Below are positions 27,698 through 39,017 of a stretch of 58,589 nucleotides of DNA, piece after piece. Under the pieces are notes generated by a model. That model made no database searches. It saw only the letters and a list, made by a program, of their open reading frames with translations, and was not told the origin of the DNA. Numbering within the stretch: the stretch's first letter is position 1; every line of letters starts with the position of its first letter. A program made the position numbers and the translations under genes. Origin of the DNA: Achromobacter ruhlandii (GTDB lineage: Bacteria > Pseudomonadota > Gammaproteobacteria > Burkholderiales > Burkholderiaceae_B); assembly GCF_902859695.1 (NCBI RefSeq), contig NZ_CADIJL010000036.1, forward strand, positions 1 through 58,589, given 5' to 3'.

Positions 27698-28549
27698 TCA
27701 TTTTTCAGTGTCGACCAGCCCCTTGACGAACCATTTCTGCATCAGGATGACGACCAGCGCCGGCGGGATCATCGCCAGCATGGCGGTGGCCATGGTGATG
27801 TTCCATTCGGTCACGCTGTCGCCGCCGCTGATCATCCGCTTGATGCCGATGACGACGGGGTACATGTCTTCCTGCGTGGTCACCAGCAGCGGCCACAGGT
27901 ATTGGTTCCAGCCGTAGATGAACTGGATCACGAACAGCGCGGCGATGCTGGTCTTGGACAGCGGCAGCAGCACGTCGCGGAAGAAACGCACCGGGCCGGC
28001 GCCGTCGATGCGGGCGGCCTCGATCAGCTCGTCCGGCACCGTCAGGAAGAATTGGCGGAACAGGAACGTGGCCGTGGCCGAGGCGATCAGCGGCAGGGTC
28101 AGGCCGGCGTAGCTGTTGAGCAGGCCGAGGTCCGCCACCACCTTGTAGGTGGGCGCGATCCGCACTTCGACCGGCAGCATCAGCGTGACGAAGATCATCC
28201 AGAAAAAGAACATGCGGCCGGGGAAGCGGAAATACACCACCGCGAAGGCCGACAGCAGCGAGATGGCGATCTTGCCGATGGAAATCGCCAGCGCCATGAT
28301 CAGGCTGACGTACATCATGCGGCCGACCGGCGCGCCGGACGAGCCGCCGGAGGAGCCGCCGAACAGCGCCTGCATGTAGTTGTCGACGAAGTGCGGACCG
28401 GGGATCAGCGACATCGGCGCGGAGGCCACTTCCTGCGCGGTCTGGGTCGACGCGACGAAGGTGACGTAGAGTGGAAAGGCCACCATGGCCACCCCGCACA
28501 GCAGGATGACGTGGGCCAGGATATCCAGCCAGGGACGGCGTTCAACCAT
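27698..28549 (-). CDS. ugpE: Glycerol-3-phosphate ABC transporter permease
   Basis: 283 residues, six predicted membrane helices, MalG-type permease. The cytoplasmic EAA loop is present ([25 protein letters not shown]). It lies 18 bp downstream of ugpA and partners it as the heterodimeric channel. A Gly/Ser-rich insert (GGSSGGSSG) lies in the first periplasmic loop. Confidence 0.92.
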   Translation of the reverse strand: MVERRPWLDILAHVILLCGVAMVAFPLYVTFVASTQTAQEVASAPMSLIPGPHFVDNYMQALFGGSSGGSSGAPVGRMMYVSLIMALAISIGKIAISLLSAFAVVYFRFPGRMFFFWMIFVTLMLPVEVRIAPTYKVVADLGLLNSYAGLTLPLIASATATFLFRQFFLTVPDELIEAARIDGAGPVRFFRDVLLPLSKTSIAALFVIQFIYGWNQYLWPLLVTTQEDMYPVVIGIKRMISGGDSVTEWNITMATAMLAMIPPALVVILMQKWFVKGLVDTEK

Positions 28550-28567
28550 TGTTATCTGCCTCGAAAA

Positions 28568-29449
28568 TCAATACTGCACTTTGCGGTCGACGTAGCGGAA
28601 CTGCACGACCGTCAAGGCAATCACAATGAACATCAGCACCACCGACTGGGCCGCGGACGAGCCGAGGTCCAGGCCGCGGAAGCCGTCGCTGTACACCTTG
28701 TAGACCAGGATCGAGGTCGACGTGCCGGGACCGCCCTGCGTGGTGGTGTCCACCACCGCGAAGGTGTCGAAGAAGGCGTAGATGATGTTGACCACCAGCA
28801 GGAAGAAGGTGGTGGGCGAGAGCAGCGGGAACACGATGCTCCAGAAGCGGCGCGACGGGCTGGCGCCGTCGATCGCGGCGGCCTCGATGAGCGAGCGCGG
28901 GATCGACTGCAGGCCGGCCAGGAAGAACAGGAAGTTGTACGAGACCTGCTTCCAGACGGCGGCGATCAGCACCAGGATCATGGCCTGGTTGCCGTCCAGG
29001 CGCGGGTTCCAGTCGACGCCGGCCTGGCGCAGGGCCACGGCCAGGATGCCGACCGAGGGCGAGAACAGGAACAGCCACAGCACGCCGACCACGGCGGGCG
29101 CGACGGCGTAGGGCCAGATCAGCAGGGTCTTGTAGAGCCCGGCGCCGCGGATCACGCGGTCGGCCATGACGGCCAGCAGCAGCGACACGCCCAGGCCGAC
29201 CACCGCGACCAGGATCGAGAACACCGCCGTGACACGGAAGGAATCGAGGTAGGCCTGTTGCGAGAACAGCTCCATGAAGTTGTCGAGACCGACGAACTCG
29301 GAGGACAGGCCGAACGCATCTTCCAGCCGCATCGACTGCCACATGGCCTGGCCGGCGGGAAGGAAGAAGAAGACCACGGTAATGACGATCTGCGGCAGGA
29401 GCAGCAGATAGGGCAGCGTCTTATGCCCGAAGACAACACGTTTTTCCAT
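28568..29449 (-). CDS. ugpA: Glycerol-3-phosphate ABC transporter permease
   Basis: 293 residues, MalF-type permease with about six membrane helices. The EAA motif is seen as [27 protein letters not shown]. The N-terminus [30 protein letters not shown] is characteristic of UgpA. It is separated from ugpB by a 233-bp gap holding a strong stem-loop, and followed closely by ugpE. Confidence 0.92.
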   Translation of the reverse strand: MEKRVVFGHKTLPYLLLLPQIVITVVFFFLPAGQAMWQSMRLEDAFGLSSEFVGLDNFMELFSQQAYLDSFRVTAVFSILVAVVGLGVSLLLAVMADRVIRGAGLYKTLLIWPYAVAPAVVGVLWLFLFSPSVGILAVALRQAGVDWNPRLDGNQAMILVLIAAVWKQVSYNFLFFLAGLQSIPRSLIEAAAIDGASPSRRFWSIVFPLLSPTTFFLLVVNIIYAFFDTFAVVDTTTQGGPGTSTSILVYKVYSDGFRGLDLGSSAAQSVVLMFIVIALTVVQFRYVDRKVQY

Positions 29450-29565
29450 AGGGGGGACCCAAGGTACGAAAAGCGGCGGTTGGATTAACCGCCGCCTGGT
29501 GAAACAGCCGCCGGGGTGGGCCGGCCGGCCTGCGGCGCGAATGCGCCGGAACTCATAAAAACACG

Positions 29566-29602
29566 ATAGGCTTAAAGCCCCAAAAAAACCAGGGCTTTAA
29601 GC
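29566..29602 (-). terminator. 13-bp perfect stem-loop between ugpB and ugpA
   Basis: Arms AGGCTTAAAGCCC (29566-29578) and GGGCTTTAAGCCT (29590-29602), loop of 11 with a run of seven A on the plus strand (T on the transcript). Positioned after the receptor gene inside its operon, as for attenuating or RNA-stabilising hairpins that give excess binding protein over permease. Role inferred. Confidence 0.7.
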
Positions 29603-29682
29603 CTTGTTCGCCTTGGGCAAGTCCTTGTCGCACAAAGGGAATTGTGCGGCGCGGGACTCGCCGGCAAGCCCTGCAACGGGCG

Positions 29683-30996
29683 TTACTTTACACTCTTCTC
29701 GAACTTTTCCAGCAGCTCGTTGCCGCGCTTGACGATGTTCTCGGCGCCATCCTTGGCCGAGACCTTGCCCGATACGATACGTTCGATTTCAGCGTCCTCG
29801 ATTTCACGGATCTGCGGCAGGAAGCCCAGGCGCAGGCCGCGCGACTGCGCGGTGGTTTCGACGTTCAACTGCTTGACGCCGACTTCGGTGCCCGGGTTCT
29901 TGTCGTAGAAGCCTTCCTTCTTGGTCAGCTCGTAGGCGGCCTTGGTGACGGGCACGTAGCCGGTCTGCTGGTGCCAGCGGGCGGCGATTTCCGGGCTGGC
30001 CAGGAACTTGAAGAACGCGGTCACGCCCTTGTAGGTTTCCGGCTTCTTGTTGGCGAAGACCCACAGCGAGGCGCCGCCGATGATGGTGTTCTGCGGCGCG
30101 CCCTGCACGTCGGCGTAGTAGGGCAGGGTCGAGGTGCCGAATTCGAACTTGGCGTTCTTGGCGATGTTGGCGCGCAGGCCCGACGAACCGGTGATCATGG
30201 CGCACTTGCCGCTGATGAACAGCGAGTTCGGCTCGTCGCCGCGGCCGCCGTACATGAAGATGCCTTCCTTGCCCAGCTTGGCCAGGTTTTCCAGGTGGCG
30301 CACGTGCAGCGGGGTGTTGATGGCGATGCGGGCGTCCAGGCCGCCGAAACCGTTGTCCTTGGTGGCGTACGGCACGTTGTGCCAGGCCGAGAACGTTTCC
30401 AGTTGGACCCACGACGGCCACGAGGTGGTGTAACCGCATTCCTGGCCGGCGGCCTTGAGCTTCTGGCCGGCGGCGGCCAGCTCTTCCCAGGTCTTGGGCG
30501 GCTTGTCGGCGTCCAGGCCGGCCTTCTTGAAGGCGTCCTTGTTGTAGTAGAACACCACGGTCGAGCTGTTGAAGGGCATCGACACCAGCTTGCCGTCGGC
30601 CGACGAGTAGTAGCCGGCCACGGCGCCAATGAATTCCTTCGGGTCGATCGGGTTGCCGGCTTCTTCCGACATCTGCTGCACCGGCTTGATGGCGCCCTTG
30701 GCGTACATCATGGTGGCGGTGCCGACTTCGAACACCTGGAGGATGTCCGGGGCGTTGCCGGCGCGGAACGCGGCGATGCCGGCGTTCATCGATTCACCGT
30801 AGTTGCCCTTGTAGACGGCCTTGACCTGATAGTCGGGGTTCTTCTTGTTGAACTCGTCGACCAGACCGTTGACGCGGTCGCCGAGCGCGCCTTCCATCGA
30901 GTGCCAGAACGTGATTTCGGTGGCCGCGTGCGCGGAAGCGCCGGCGAAGGCCGCCATGACGGCGGCGAAGGTAAGGGCAATTCGGTGGGATCGCAT
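29683..30996 (-). CDS. ugpB: sn-Glycerol-3-phosphate-binding periplasmic protein
   Basis: 437 residues with a Sec signal peptide ending ASAHA (about residue 24). Type II solute-binding fold; TEITFWHSMEGALGDRVNGLVDEFNK and the central GASLWVF are typical of UgpB. The start chosen at 30996 has GGAGG seven or so bases upstream; a longer frame reaches 31053 without a ribosome site. First gene of ugpBAEC and divergent from proC. A Pho-box-like repeat lies about 80 bp upstream, as expected for a phosphate-regulated glycerophosphate transporter. Confidence 0.93.
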   Translation of the reverse strand: MRSHRIALTFAAVMAAFAGASAHAATEITFWHSMEGALGDRVNGLVDEFNKKNPDYQVKAVYKGNYGESMNAGIAAFRAGNAPDILQVFEVGTATMMYAKGAIKPVQQMSEEAGNPIDPKEFIGAVAGYYSSADGKLVSMPFNSSTVVFYYNKDAFKKAGLDADKPPKTWEELAAAGQKLKAAGQECGYTTSWPSWVQLETFSAWHNVPYATKDNGFGGLDARIAINTPLHVRHLENLAKLGKEGIFMYGGRGDEPNSLFISGKCAMITGSSGLRANIAKNAKFEFGTSTLPYYADVQGAPQNTIIGGASLWVFANKKPETYKGVTAFFKFLASPEIAARWHQQTGYVPVTKAAYELTKKEGFYDKNPGTEVGVKQLNVETTAQSRGLRLGFLPQIREIEDAEIERIVSGKVSAKDGAENIVKRGNELLEKFEKSVK

Positions 30997-31069
30997 GAGA
31001 GGTTTCCTCCAGTTGGGCGTGTCGCGACCGGGGTGTCCGGGCGCGGAAAACACGTCACCTTATGAATTG

Positions 31070-31092
31070 TTTGTGACAAAAACGTGACTTTC
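31070..31092 (-). promoter_or_regulatory. Pho-box-like direct repeat upstream of ugpB
   Basis: On the minus strand two GTCAC cores lie exactly 11 bp apart (plus-strand GTGAC at 31073-31077 and 31084-31088), set in A/T-rich spacers, like the TGTCAC-type halves of PhoB sites. It lies about 75-95 bp before the ugpB start. Assignment rests on spacing, core and known PhoB control of ugp in E. coli. Confidence 0.55.
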
Positions 31093-31189
31093 ACATCACT
31101 TAAAACGCCTGTCAAATTGCGCGTTTTAGGCGCGAACGAACATTTTCTTTTTTTTCCCGCCGGAACAGGCCGGTTTACAATCGCACGCT

Positions 31190-32023
31190 ATGAAAAACGA
31201 ACTTTCGATTGCGTTCATCGGTGGCGGCAACATGGCCGCCGCGCTGGCTTCCGGTCTTGCGGGCAAAGTATGCCCCGCCGGCAGCATCCACGTCATTGAC
31301 ATTAACCAGGATTCGCACGCCGCTTGGCAGGCGCGCGGCATGACCACCGCGACCGCCCCGGACGAGGCCCTGGCGCGCTGCCGCGTGTGGGTGTTCGCGG
31401 TCAAGCCACAGAACATGAAAGACGTTGTGGCTTCCACGCGTCAGTGGTTGCGCGACGACACTTTGGTGATAAGCGTGGCGGCCGGGATCCGCGCCGACAC
31501 CCTGGCGGGCTGGCTAGGCACGCCCGAGGCGCCGTGGCGCCGCCTGGTGCGCTGCATGCCCAACACCCCGGCGCTGGTGGGCGCCGGCATCACCGGCCTG
31601 GCGGCGCTGGATGGCGTGGGGCAGGCCGACCGCGACCTGGCCGCCACCATGCTGGCCAGCGTTGGCGAGGTGGTCTGGGTGGCCGACGATGCCGCGCTGG
31701 ACGCCGTGACCGCGCTGTCGGGCAGCGGTCCGGCCTATGTCTTCCTGTTCCTCGAGGCCCTGATCGCCGGCGGCCAGAAGGTCGGCCTGACGGCCGAGCA
31801 GGCGCGCCAGCTGGCGCTGGGCACGTTCGCGGGCGCCACCAAGCTGGCGGCCGAATCGCCCGAGCCGCCGTCGGTGCTGCGCGAGCGCGTCACCTCCAAG
31901 GGCGGCACCACCGCCGCGGCGCTGGCCGCGTTCAATGCCGCCGGCTTCGCCGGCATCGTCGAGGACGCCATGGCCGCGGCCGCGCGGCGTTCGCGCGAGC
32001 TGGCCGAGGAGTTCGGCAAGTGA
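31190..32023 (+). CDS. proC: Pyrroline-5-carboxylate reductase
   Basis: 277 residues; last step of proline synthesis (P5C plus NAD(P)H to proline), cytoplasmic. N-terminal Rossmann motif [16 protein letters not shown]-terminal dimerisation domain with [19 protein letters not shown] and the signature [16 protein letters not shown]. Normal length. Divergent from ugpB and coupled by a 4-base overlap to the next gene. A run of eight T (31148-31155) lies about 35 bp upstream. Confidence 0.96.
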   Translation: MKNELSIAFIGGGNMAAALASGLAGKVCPAGSIHVIDINQDSHAAWQARGMTTATAPDEALARCRVWVFAVKPQNMKDVVASTRQWLRDDTLVISVAAGIRADTLAGWLGTPEAPWRRLVRCMPNTPALVGAGITGLAALDGVGQADRDLAATMLASVGEVVWVADDAALDAVTALSGSGPAYVFLFLEALIAGGQKVGLTAEQARQLALGTFAGATKLAAESPEPPSVLRERVTSKGGTTAAALAAFNAAGFAGIVEDAMAAAARRSRELAEEFGK

Positions 32024-32574
32024 GCGTGGCCAAGGCGCGCTTTGCCCCCATGAGCCGGGCGCAGTTCGGCATCGCCGTGCTGTGCATGCTGCTGGTGGTG
32101 GTGGGGTCGAACATCCTGGTGCAGGTGCCGCTGAACGATTGGCTGACCTGGGGTGGCCTGTCGTATCCGGTGGCCTTCCTGGTGACCGACGTGCTCAACC
32201 GGCGTTTCGGCCCCGCGGCCGCGCGCCGGGTGGTGTGGTTCGGTTTCGCCGCCGCGCTGGCGGTGTCGGTGTGGGTGGCGTCGCCGCGCATCGCGCTGGC
32301 CTCGGGCCTGGCCTACATTTGCGCGCAACTGGTCGACATCCAGGTGTTCGACCGCCTGCGGGACCAGCGCTGGTGGCGCGCGCCGCTGGTCTCGGGCGTG
32401 CTGGGCGCGATCCTGGACACCGCGGTGTTCTTCAGCGTGGCCTTCGCCGCCACCGGCACGCCCTGGGTGACCTGGATGATGGGCGACCTGGCGATCAAGC
32501 TGGCCGTCAATATCAGCATGCTGGCGCCGTTCCGCGCCCTGATGTGGAATCTGGCCAAACCGGCCAACGCCTGA
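32020..32574 (+). CDS. Queuosine precursor transporter, VUT/YhhQ family
   Basis: 184 residues from a GTG that overlaps the proC stop; GAGGAG lies six bases upstream of it, which decides this start over the ATG at 32050. About five to six membrane helices; YPVAFLVTDVLNRRFG and YICAQLVDIQVFDRLR are family signatures (formerly DUF165/VUT). In E. coli YhhQ imports 7-deazaguanine precursors of queuosine. Coupling to proC is probably a matter of shared transcription. Confidence 0.85.
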   Translation: MSVAKARFAPMSRAQFGIAVLCMLLVVVGSNILVQVPLNDWLTWGGLSYPVAFLVTDVLNRRFGPAAARRVVWFGFAAALAVSVWVASPRIALASGLAYICAQLVDIQVFDRLRDQRWWRAPLVSGVLGAILDTAVFFSVAFAATGTPWVTWMMGDLAIKLAVNISMLAPFRALMWNLAKPANA

Positions 32575-32586
32575 TTTTCGAAAATC
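32573..32586. repeat. 14-bp perfect palindrome at the end of the yhhQ-like gene
   Basis: GATTTTCGAAAATC, starting in the stop codon of the transporter gene. Could be the core of a terminator or a protein site; no long T-run follows. Confidence 0.5.
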
Positions 32587-32603
32587 GCTGATTATTATTA
32601 ACG

Positions 32604-32618
32604 GGATAATCATTATCC
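32604..32618. promoter_or_regulatory. Fur-box-like palindrome
   Basis: GGATAATCATTATCC, a 7-1-7 palindrome whose GATAATCATTATC core equals 13 contiguous bases of the classical Fur consensus. The nearest downstream coding gene is livK, 350 bp away, which is not an iron gene; see the findings for a possible small RNA. Confidence 0.55.
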
Positions 32619-32706
32619 GTAAGACTCGCGTAAGCACTGTATGAAAATGCGAAGTCAAACGATGTATTAATGATTATTCATATAAATCACCTGCCATGTT
32701 TTTGCC

Positions 32707-32737
32707 CGCGGCGCCATGCGCTATCGCAGGCGCCGCG
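32707..32737 (+). terminator. Strong GC hairpin downstream of the Fur-like site
   Basis: CGCGGCGCC (32707-32715) pairs with GGCGCCGCG (32729-32737); after one bulged A the inner TGCG/CGCA also pairs, loop CTAT. It is followed by CGGATTTCT, so the T-run is weak. It could end a short transcript starting near the Fur-like site. Confidence 0.45.
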
Positions 32738-32968
32738 CGGATTTCTCCTGCGTTTTCACGCACTTGTCGCGGTAATCCGTCACGATTAAAGGTTTGTCGT
32801 GAAATATTGGGGATTACACGCAGTGACAGTATGTCGGCTTGCTTCCAGAATACCGCCCACACCGTGTTTTTGCCCAAGAAGCCGGCGACGCGCGATTCGG
32901 GTTGCGGGGTATCCACCCGACAGGCCGGATCGAACAGAGCCGCTCAAAACCTCGCTGGAGAACTCCGC

Positions 32969-34084
32969 ATGAAGTTTCTGCATCGCCTTACCCCGGTAGC
33001 TATGGCATTCGGGGCGCTTGCCCTGGCAGGTTCCGTGCACGCCGCCGATACGATCAAGATCGGCATCCCGCAGCCCATGACGGGCCCCAACACCCAGTAC
33101 GGCGACCAGATCCAGGCTGGCGCGCTGACTGCCATCGAGACCATCAACGCCAAGGGCGGCGTGAAGGGCAAGAAGCTCGAACCGATTCTCATCGACGACG
33201 GCTGCGAACCGAAGCAGGCCGTGCCGGCCGCCAACCGCGTGGTCAATTCCGGCGCCAAGTTCGCCGTGGCCCATGCGTGCTCGGGCGTGACCGTGGCCGC
33301 CGTCAACGTCTACGAACAGGAAGGCATCGTCGGCATCACCCCGGGCGCCACCTCGCCGCTGGTCACCGACACGATCAAGCCGCACTTCTTCTTCCGCACC
33401 ATTGGCCGCGACGACCAGCAGGGTCCGTACGCCGCGCGCTACATCGCCAACACCCTCAAGCCCAAGAAGGTCGCCGTGCTGCACGACAAGCAGACCTACG
33501 GCTCGGGCGTGGCCACCCAGGTCAAGGACACCCTGGCCAAGGAAGGCGTGAACGTGGCGTTGTTCGAAGGCATCAACGTCGGCGACAGCGATTACTCGGC
33601 CATCATCACCAAGCTCAAGTCGGCCGGCGTCGACCTGGTCTACTTCGGCGGCTACCACCCCGAACTCGGCCTGCTGCTGCGCCAGTCGCGTGAACAGGGC
33701 CTGAAGGTCCAGTTCATGGGCCCGGAAGGCACCGCCAACCAGGATCTGGTGGCGATCGCCGGTCCGGCCATCGACGGCCTGCTGGTCACGCTGCCCGCCG
33801 ACTTCACCAAGCTGCCGGGCAACGAAAGCATCGTCAAGGCCTTCAAGGACGCCAAGCGCGATCCGGACGGCGCCTTCCAGATGCCGGCCTACGCCGCGGT
33901 GCAGATCCTGGCCGACAGCATCAACGCCGTGGGCGAAGACCCCGCCAAGGTCGCCGACTACATGCACAAGACCACCTTCAACACCGGCATCGGCAAGGTC
34001 GAGTACGACGCCAAGGGCGACCTGAAGAACTTCGAGTTCGCCGTTTACAAATGGGACAAGAACGGCAAGAAGACCCAGCTGTAA
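32969..34084 (+). CDS. livK: Branched-chain amino acid-binding protein of the liv operon
   Basis: 371 residues, Sec signal peptide cleaved after SVHAA (about residue 24). LivJ/LivK fold with TIKIGIPQPMTGPNTQYG, IDDGCEPKQAVPAANRVV, FRTIGRDDQQGPYAARYI. It binds Leu/Ile/Val-type or other amino acids in the periplasm. The start at 32969 has GGAG ten bases upstream and begins exactly at a signal peptide; the frame is open further upstream without a signal. It heads livKHMGF and has a close paralogue at 20901. Confidence 0.93.
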   Translation: MKFLHRLTPVAMAFGALALAGSVHAADTIKIGIPQPMTGPNTQYGDQIQAGALTAIETINAKGGVKGKKLEPILIDDGCEPKQAVPAANRVVNSGAKFAVAHACSGVTVAAVNVYEQEGIVGITPGATSPLVTDTIKPHFFFRTIGRDDQQGPYAARYIANTLKPKKVAVLHDKQTYGSGVATQVKDTLAKEGVNVALFEGINVGDSDYSAIITKLKSAGVDLVYFGGYHPELGLLLRQSREQGLKVQFMGPEGTANQDLVAIAGPAIDGLLVTLPADFTKLPGNESIVKAFKDAKRDPDGAFQMPAYAAVQILADSINAVGEDPAKVADYMHKTTFNTGIGKVEYDAKGDLKNFEFAVYKWDKNGKKTQL

Positions 34085-34097
34085 ACTCCCGCGATTC

Positions 34098-34116
34098 CGC
34101 CGGCGTGTTGCCGGCG
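34098..34116 (+). repeat. Hairpin after livK
   Basis: CGCCGGC (34098-34104)/GCCGGCG (34110-34116), loop GTGTT, 14 bp after the livK stop. Probably protects or ends the livK message; no T-run. Confidence 0.5.
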
Positions 34117-34221
34117 CGCAGGGCCTGTCGTCGTCGTTGTGTCGTAATCCGCGTAGCGATGCGCCAAAAGCGCTGTGCGGCCGGCATGCGGTGACCACAG
34201 GCCCTTAAAATACGCCCAGGT

Positions 34222-34254
34222 TTCCGGCTCCGGGTCTCTCTACCGGAGCCGGAA
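34222..34254 (+). promoter_or_regulatory. 12-bp perfect hairpin just upstream of livH
   Basis: TTCCGGCTCCGG (34222-34233) and CCGGAGCCGGAA (34243-34254), loop GTCTCTCTA, ending 21 bp before the livH ATG and followed by CTATTT. It could be an attenuator or processing site setting the livK to livHMGF ratio. Confidence 0.6.
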
Positions 34255-34275
34255 CTATTTGGAGCAAGAGAAATA

Positions 34276-36433
<2,158 letters not shown>

Positions 36434-36437
<4 letters not shown>

Positions 36438-37201
36438 GCGAGGCATTGCTGAAAGTATCCGGACTGACCATGCGCTTCGGCGGCCTGCTGGCCGTCGATA
36501 GCGTGGCGTTCGAAGTCAAATCCGACGAGGTGTTCGCCATCATCGGCCCGAACGGGGCCGGCAAGACCACCGTGTTCAACTGCGTGGGCGGTTTCTACGC
36601 GCCGACGGCGGGCGATATCCTGATGGACGGCAAGTCCATCACCGGCCTGCCCAGCCACAAGGTGGCGCGCCACGGGCTGGTGCGCACGTTCCAGAACGTG
36701 CGGCTGTTCAAGCAGCTGACGGTGCTGGAGAACCTGCTGGTGGCCCAGCACACGCAGGTCGAATCGCGCCTGCTGCCTGGCCTGCTCAAGCTCAAGTCCT
36801 ACCGCCAGTCGGAGGCCGACGCGCTGTCGCGCGCGGCGCAGTGGCTGGATTTCATGGGGCTGCGCGAGTATGCCAACCGCGAGGCCGGCAACCTGGCCTA
36901 TGGCCACCAGCGCCGCCTGGAGATCGCGCGCTGCATGATCACCAAGCCGCGCCTGTTGATGCTGGACGAGCCGGCCGCCGGCCTGAACCCGCAGGAAAAG
37001 CGCGATCTGCAGTCGCTGATCGACCAGTTGCGCCGCGAGTTCGGCGTGGCGGTGCTGCTGATCGAGCACGACATGAGCCTGATCATGGGCATTTCCGACC
37101 GCATCCTGGTCATGGAGCACGGCAAGCCCATCACTACCGGCACCCCCGAGCAGGTGCGCAACGACGAGCGCGTCATCAAGGCGTACCTGGGGGAGGAATA
37201 A
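36434..37201 (+). CDS. livG: Branched-chain amino acid ABC transporter ATPase
   Basis: 255 residues. Walker [11 protein letters not shown]-loop RTFQNVRLF, signature region [14 protein letters not shown], Walker [14 protein letters not shown], His in IEHDMSLIM. All motifs are intact. It forms a heterodimer with LivF, whose ATG follows directly after the stop codon. Confidence 0.96.
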
Positions 37202-37903
<702 letters not shown>

Positions 37904-37940
37904 TCCGCTTGAAGGTTTTATTCCCCGCGAAGGGAAATTT

Positions 37941-37971
37941 GGGCGCTACTGCGAAGGGCGCCCTTTTTTTT
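37941..37971 (+). terminator. Rho-independent terminator of the liv operon
   Basis: GGGCGC (37941-37946)/GCGCCC (37958-37963), then eight T (37964-37971). A smaller TTCCC/GGGAA hairpin just upstream (about 37921-37937) may help. Confidence 0.93.
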
Positions 37972-38003
37972 CGTCTTGATGGAGGGAGGGGGCTTCGTGG
38001 GTC

Positions 38004-38163
38004 GCCCGAGGCGGGCGGCGCCCTGGCGAGGCGCGCCAACGATTGCGGTCCGGAGCGTTCGCTCCGGACTGCCCCGTCGTCATCTTCGTCCGCCTTCGGC
38101 TCCCTTCAGATTCCCTCGGGCGCATCGACGGCGCGCCTCGCCAGGGCACCACCCGCCTCGGGC
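38004..38163. repeat. 160-bp element bounded by a 34-bp inverted repeat
   Basis: Left arm 38004-38037 and right arm 38130-38163 are reverse complements at 32 of 34 positions (core GGCGCGCCTCGCCAGGGC). Inside lies a perfect 9-bp hairpin GTCCGGAGC/GCTCCGGAC (38048-38056/38061-38069), loop GTTC. No target-site duplication and no coding frame. It may be a repetitive intergenic element or a structured RNA. Confidence 0.85.
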
Positions 38164-38214
38164 TGCGGATTGCGAGGCTTGTCGCGCTGCTGGAGCGTGG
38201 GGTAAGGGGCGGGT

Positions 38215-38260
38215 TTTGCGGGGCCCGCAAAGATCGGCCGCGCGGGCGGCCCATCTTTGC
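38215..38260. repeat. Two overlapping, mutually exclusive hairpins
   Basis: First hairpin: TTTGCGGG (38215-38222)/CCCGCAAA (38224-38231). Second: GCAAAGAT (38227-38234) with ATCTTTGC (38253-38260), extended by GGCCG (38236-38240)/CGGCC (38247-38251), loop CGCGGG. They share GCAAA, so only one can form at a time. Confidence 0.7.
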
Positions 38261-38472
38261 ATACGCGGTGGGTTTGCGTCGGGAGGATGACGCTGTGCGC
38301 TGGGGGAGGGGGTGACCCGCTGCGGAGGGAGAGAGGGGAACGAACTGCGCCAGGCATGAAACCCGGGCGGTGGCGATTTCGCAAGATTGGAAGCCTCTAA
38401 TCCCTGGCATTGGGAACAGGGGCATCGAGCCTTCAAATGGCAAAACTAGACCACCCCGGAGCGCGTCGCGTA

Positions 38473-38898
38473 TTACTTGTCCGCGGGGCCTAGCGCTTCT
38501 GCCCAGTTCTTTTTCATGGCGGCGATGCGGGCCTCATAGGCGGATTTCAGGCAGGCGGTGTCGGGGCAATGGTCGCGCACGGTGGTGCGCCATTGGGTCT
38601 GCTCTTTCGCCACGGGATCGCGCCAGTCACCGGTTTCGCCGTCACGGCCTGCGGTTTCGGCCTGGATCTTGTCGTAGAGATCCTTCACCTGATCGTCCAG
38701 CCTGGACAGCGATGGGTCGGCGCAGATCAGATGTTCGACATGGGTTTTCGCGGCCTTGCAGTCGAAGCCGGCGGCGTGGGCGGCTTTGACTGGCAGGAAC
38801 GGGGCGCTGGCGAGGACGGCGCAGATTGCCGCGTGCAGGATCGCATGTCTGCCTTGAGCGCTTTGCCGGCGCCGGCCTTTCATGATGCCGGTCGGCAT
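38473..38898 (-). CDS. LprI-like (DUF1311) periplasmic protein
   Basis: About 141 residues from the ATG at 38898, or 136 from 38883; neither has a clear ribosome site. Signal peptide (AAICAVLASAPFLPVKAAHA) then the DUF1311/LprI pattern: FDCKAAKTHVEHLICADPSLSRLDDQVKDLY, a WR..V..HC segment and TACLKSAYEARIAAM, with four cysteines likely forming two disulphides. Mycobacterial LprI inhibits lysozyme; most proteobacterial members are uncharacterised. It stands alone between the structured gap and the racemase gene. Confidence 0.75.
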   Translation of the reverse strand: MPTGIMKGRRRQSAQGRHAILHAAICAVLASAPFLPVKAAHAAGFDCKAAKTHVEHLICADPSLSRLDDQVKDLYDKIQAETAGRDGETGDWRDPVAKEQTQWRTTVRDHCPDTACLKSAYEARIAAMKKNWAEALGPADK

Positions 38899-39017
38899 TG
38901 CCGCGAGAACGGGGTTGCGCACGTCCTTCACTCCTGGATAGTCCGGGGCCACCGACAGGGTGGCCCACGGATCGATTCTCCCGGTTGTCGCGCGGTCGCG
39001 CAACTCGCGGGCCTTGT

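Larger units (their letters stand above)
32575..32968. other. 394-bp gap with Fur-box-like site, hairpin and livK leader
   Basis: No credible gene. From left to right: a Fur-box-like palindrome (32604-32618), AT-rich DNA to about 32690 with a second, weaker ATGATTATTCAT near 32669, a strong GC hairpin (32707-32737), then about 230 bp of leader before livK. A short frame upstream of livK lacks a start signal and I do not call it. Confidence 0.6.
37975..38470. other. Structured non-coding gap
   Basis: About 500 bp without a gene I can support; several frames are open only because the DNA is GC-rich. It holds a 34-bp inverted repeat (38004-38037/38130-38163), an inner hairpin (38048-38069), and two overlapping hairpins (38215-38231 and 38227-38260). 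The part 38260-38470 shows nothing further. Confidence 0.6.

Noticed and set aside
27662..29488. Long plus-strand frame antisense to ugpE and ugpA
   Set aside because: His/Asp/Gln-rich shadow; the minus strand encodes clear permeases with EAA motifs.
32839..32968. N-terminal extension or separate small gene before livK
   Set aside because: The sequence lacks a ribosome site, and a normal signal peptide starts at 32969.
38004..38163. Miniature transposable element with terminal inverted repeats
   Set aside because: No target-site duplication and no second copy in the window; kept as an inverted-repeat element of unknown kind.
38043..38443. Several short open frames in the structured gap
   Set aside because: Arg/Pro/Ser-rich, no start signals, and they run through the inverted repeats; better explained as non-coding.
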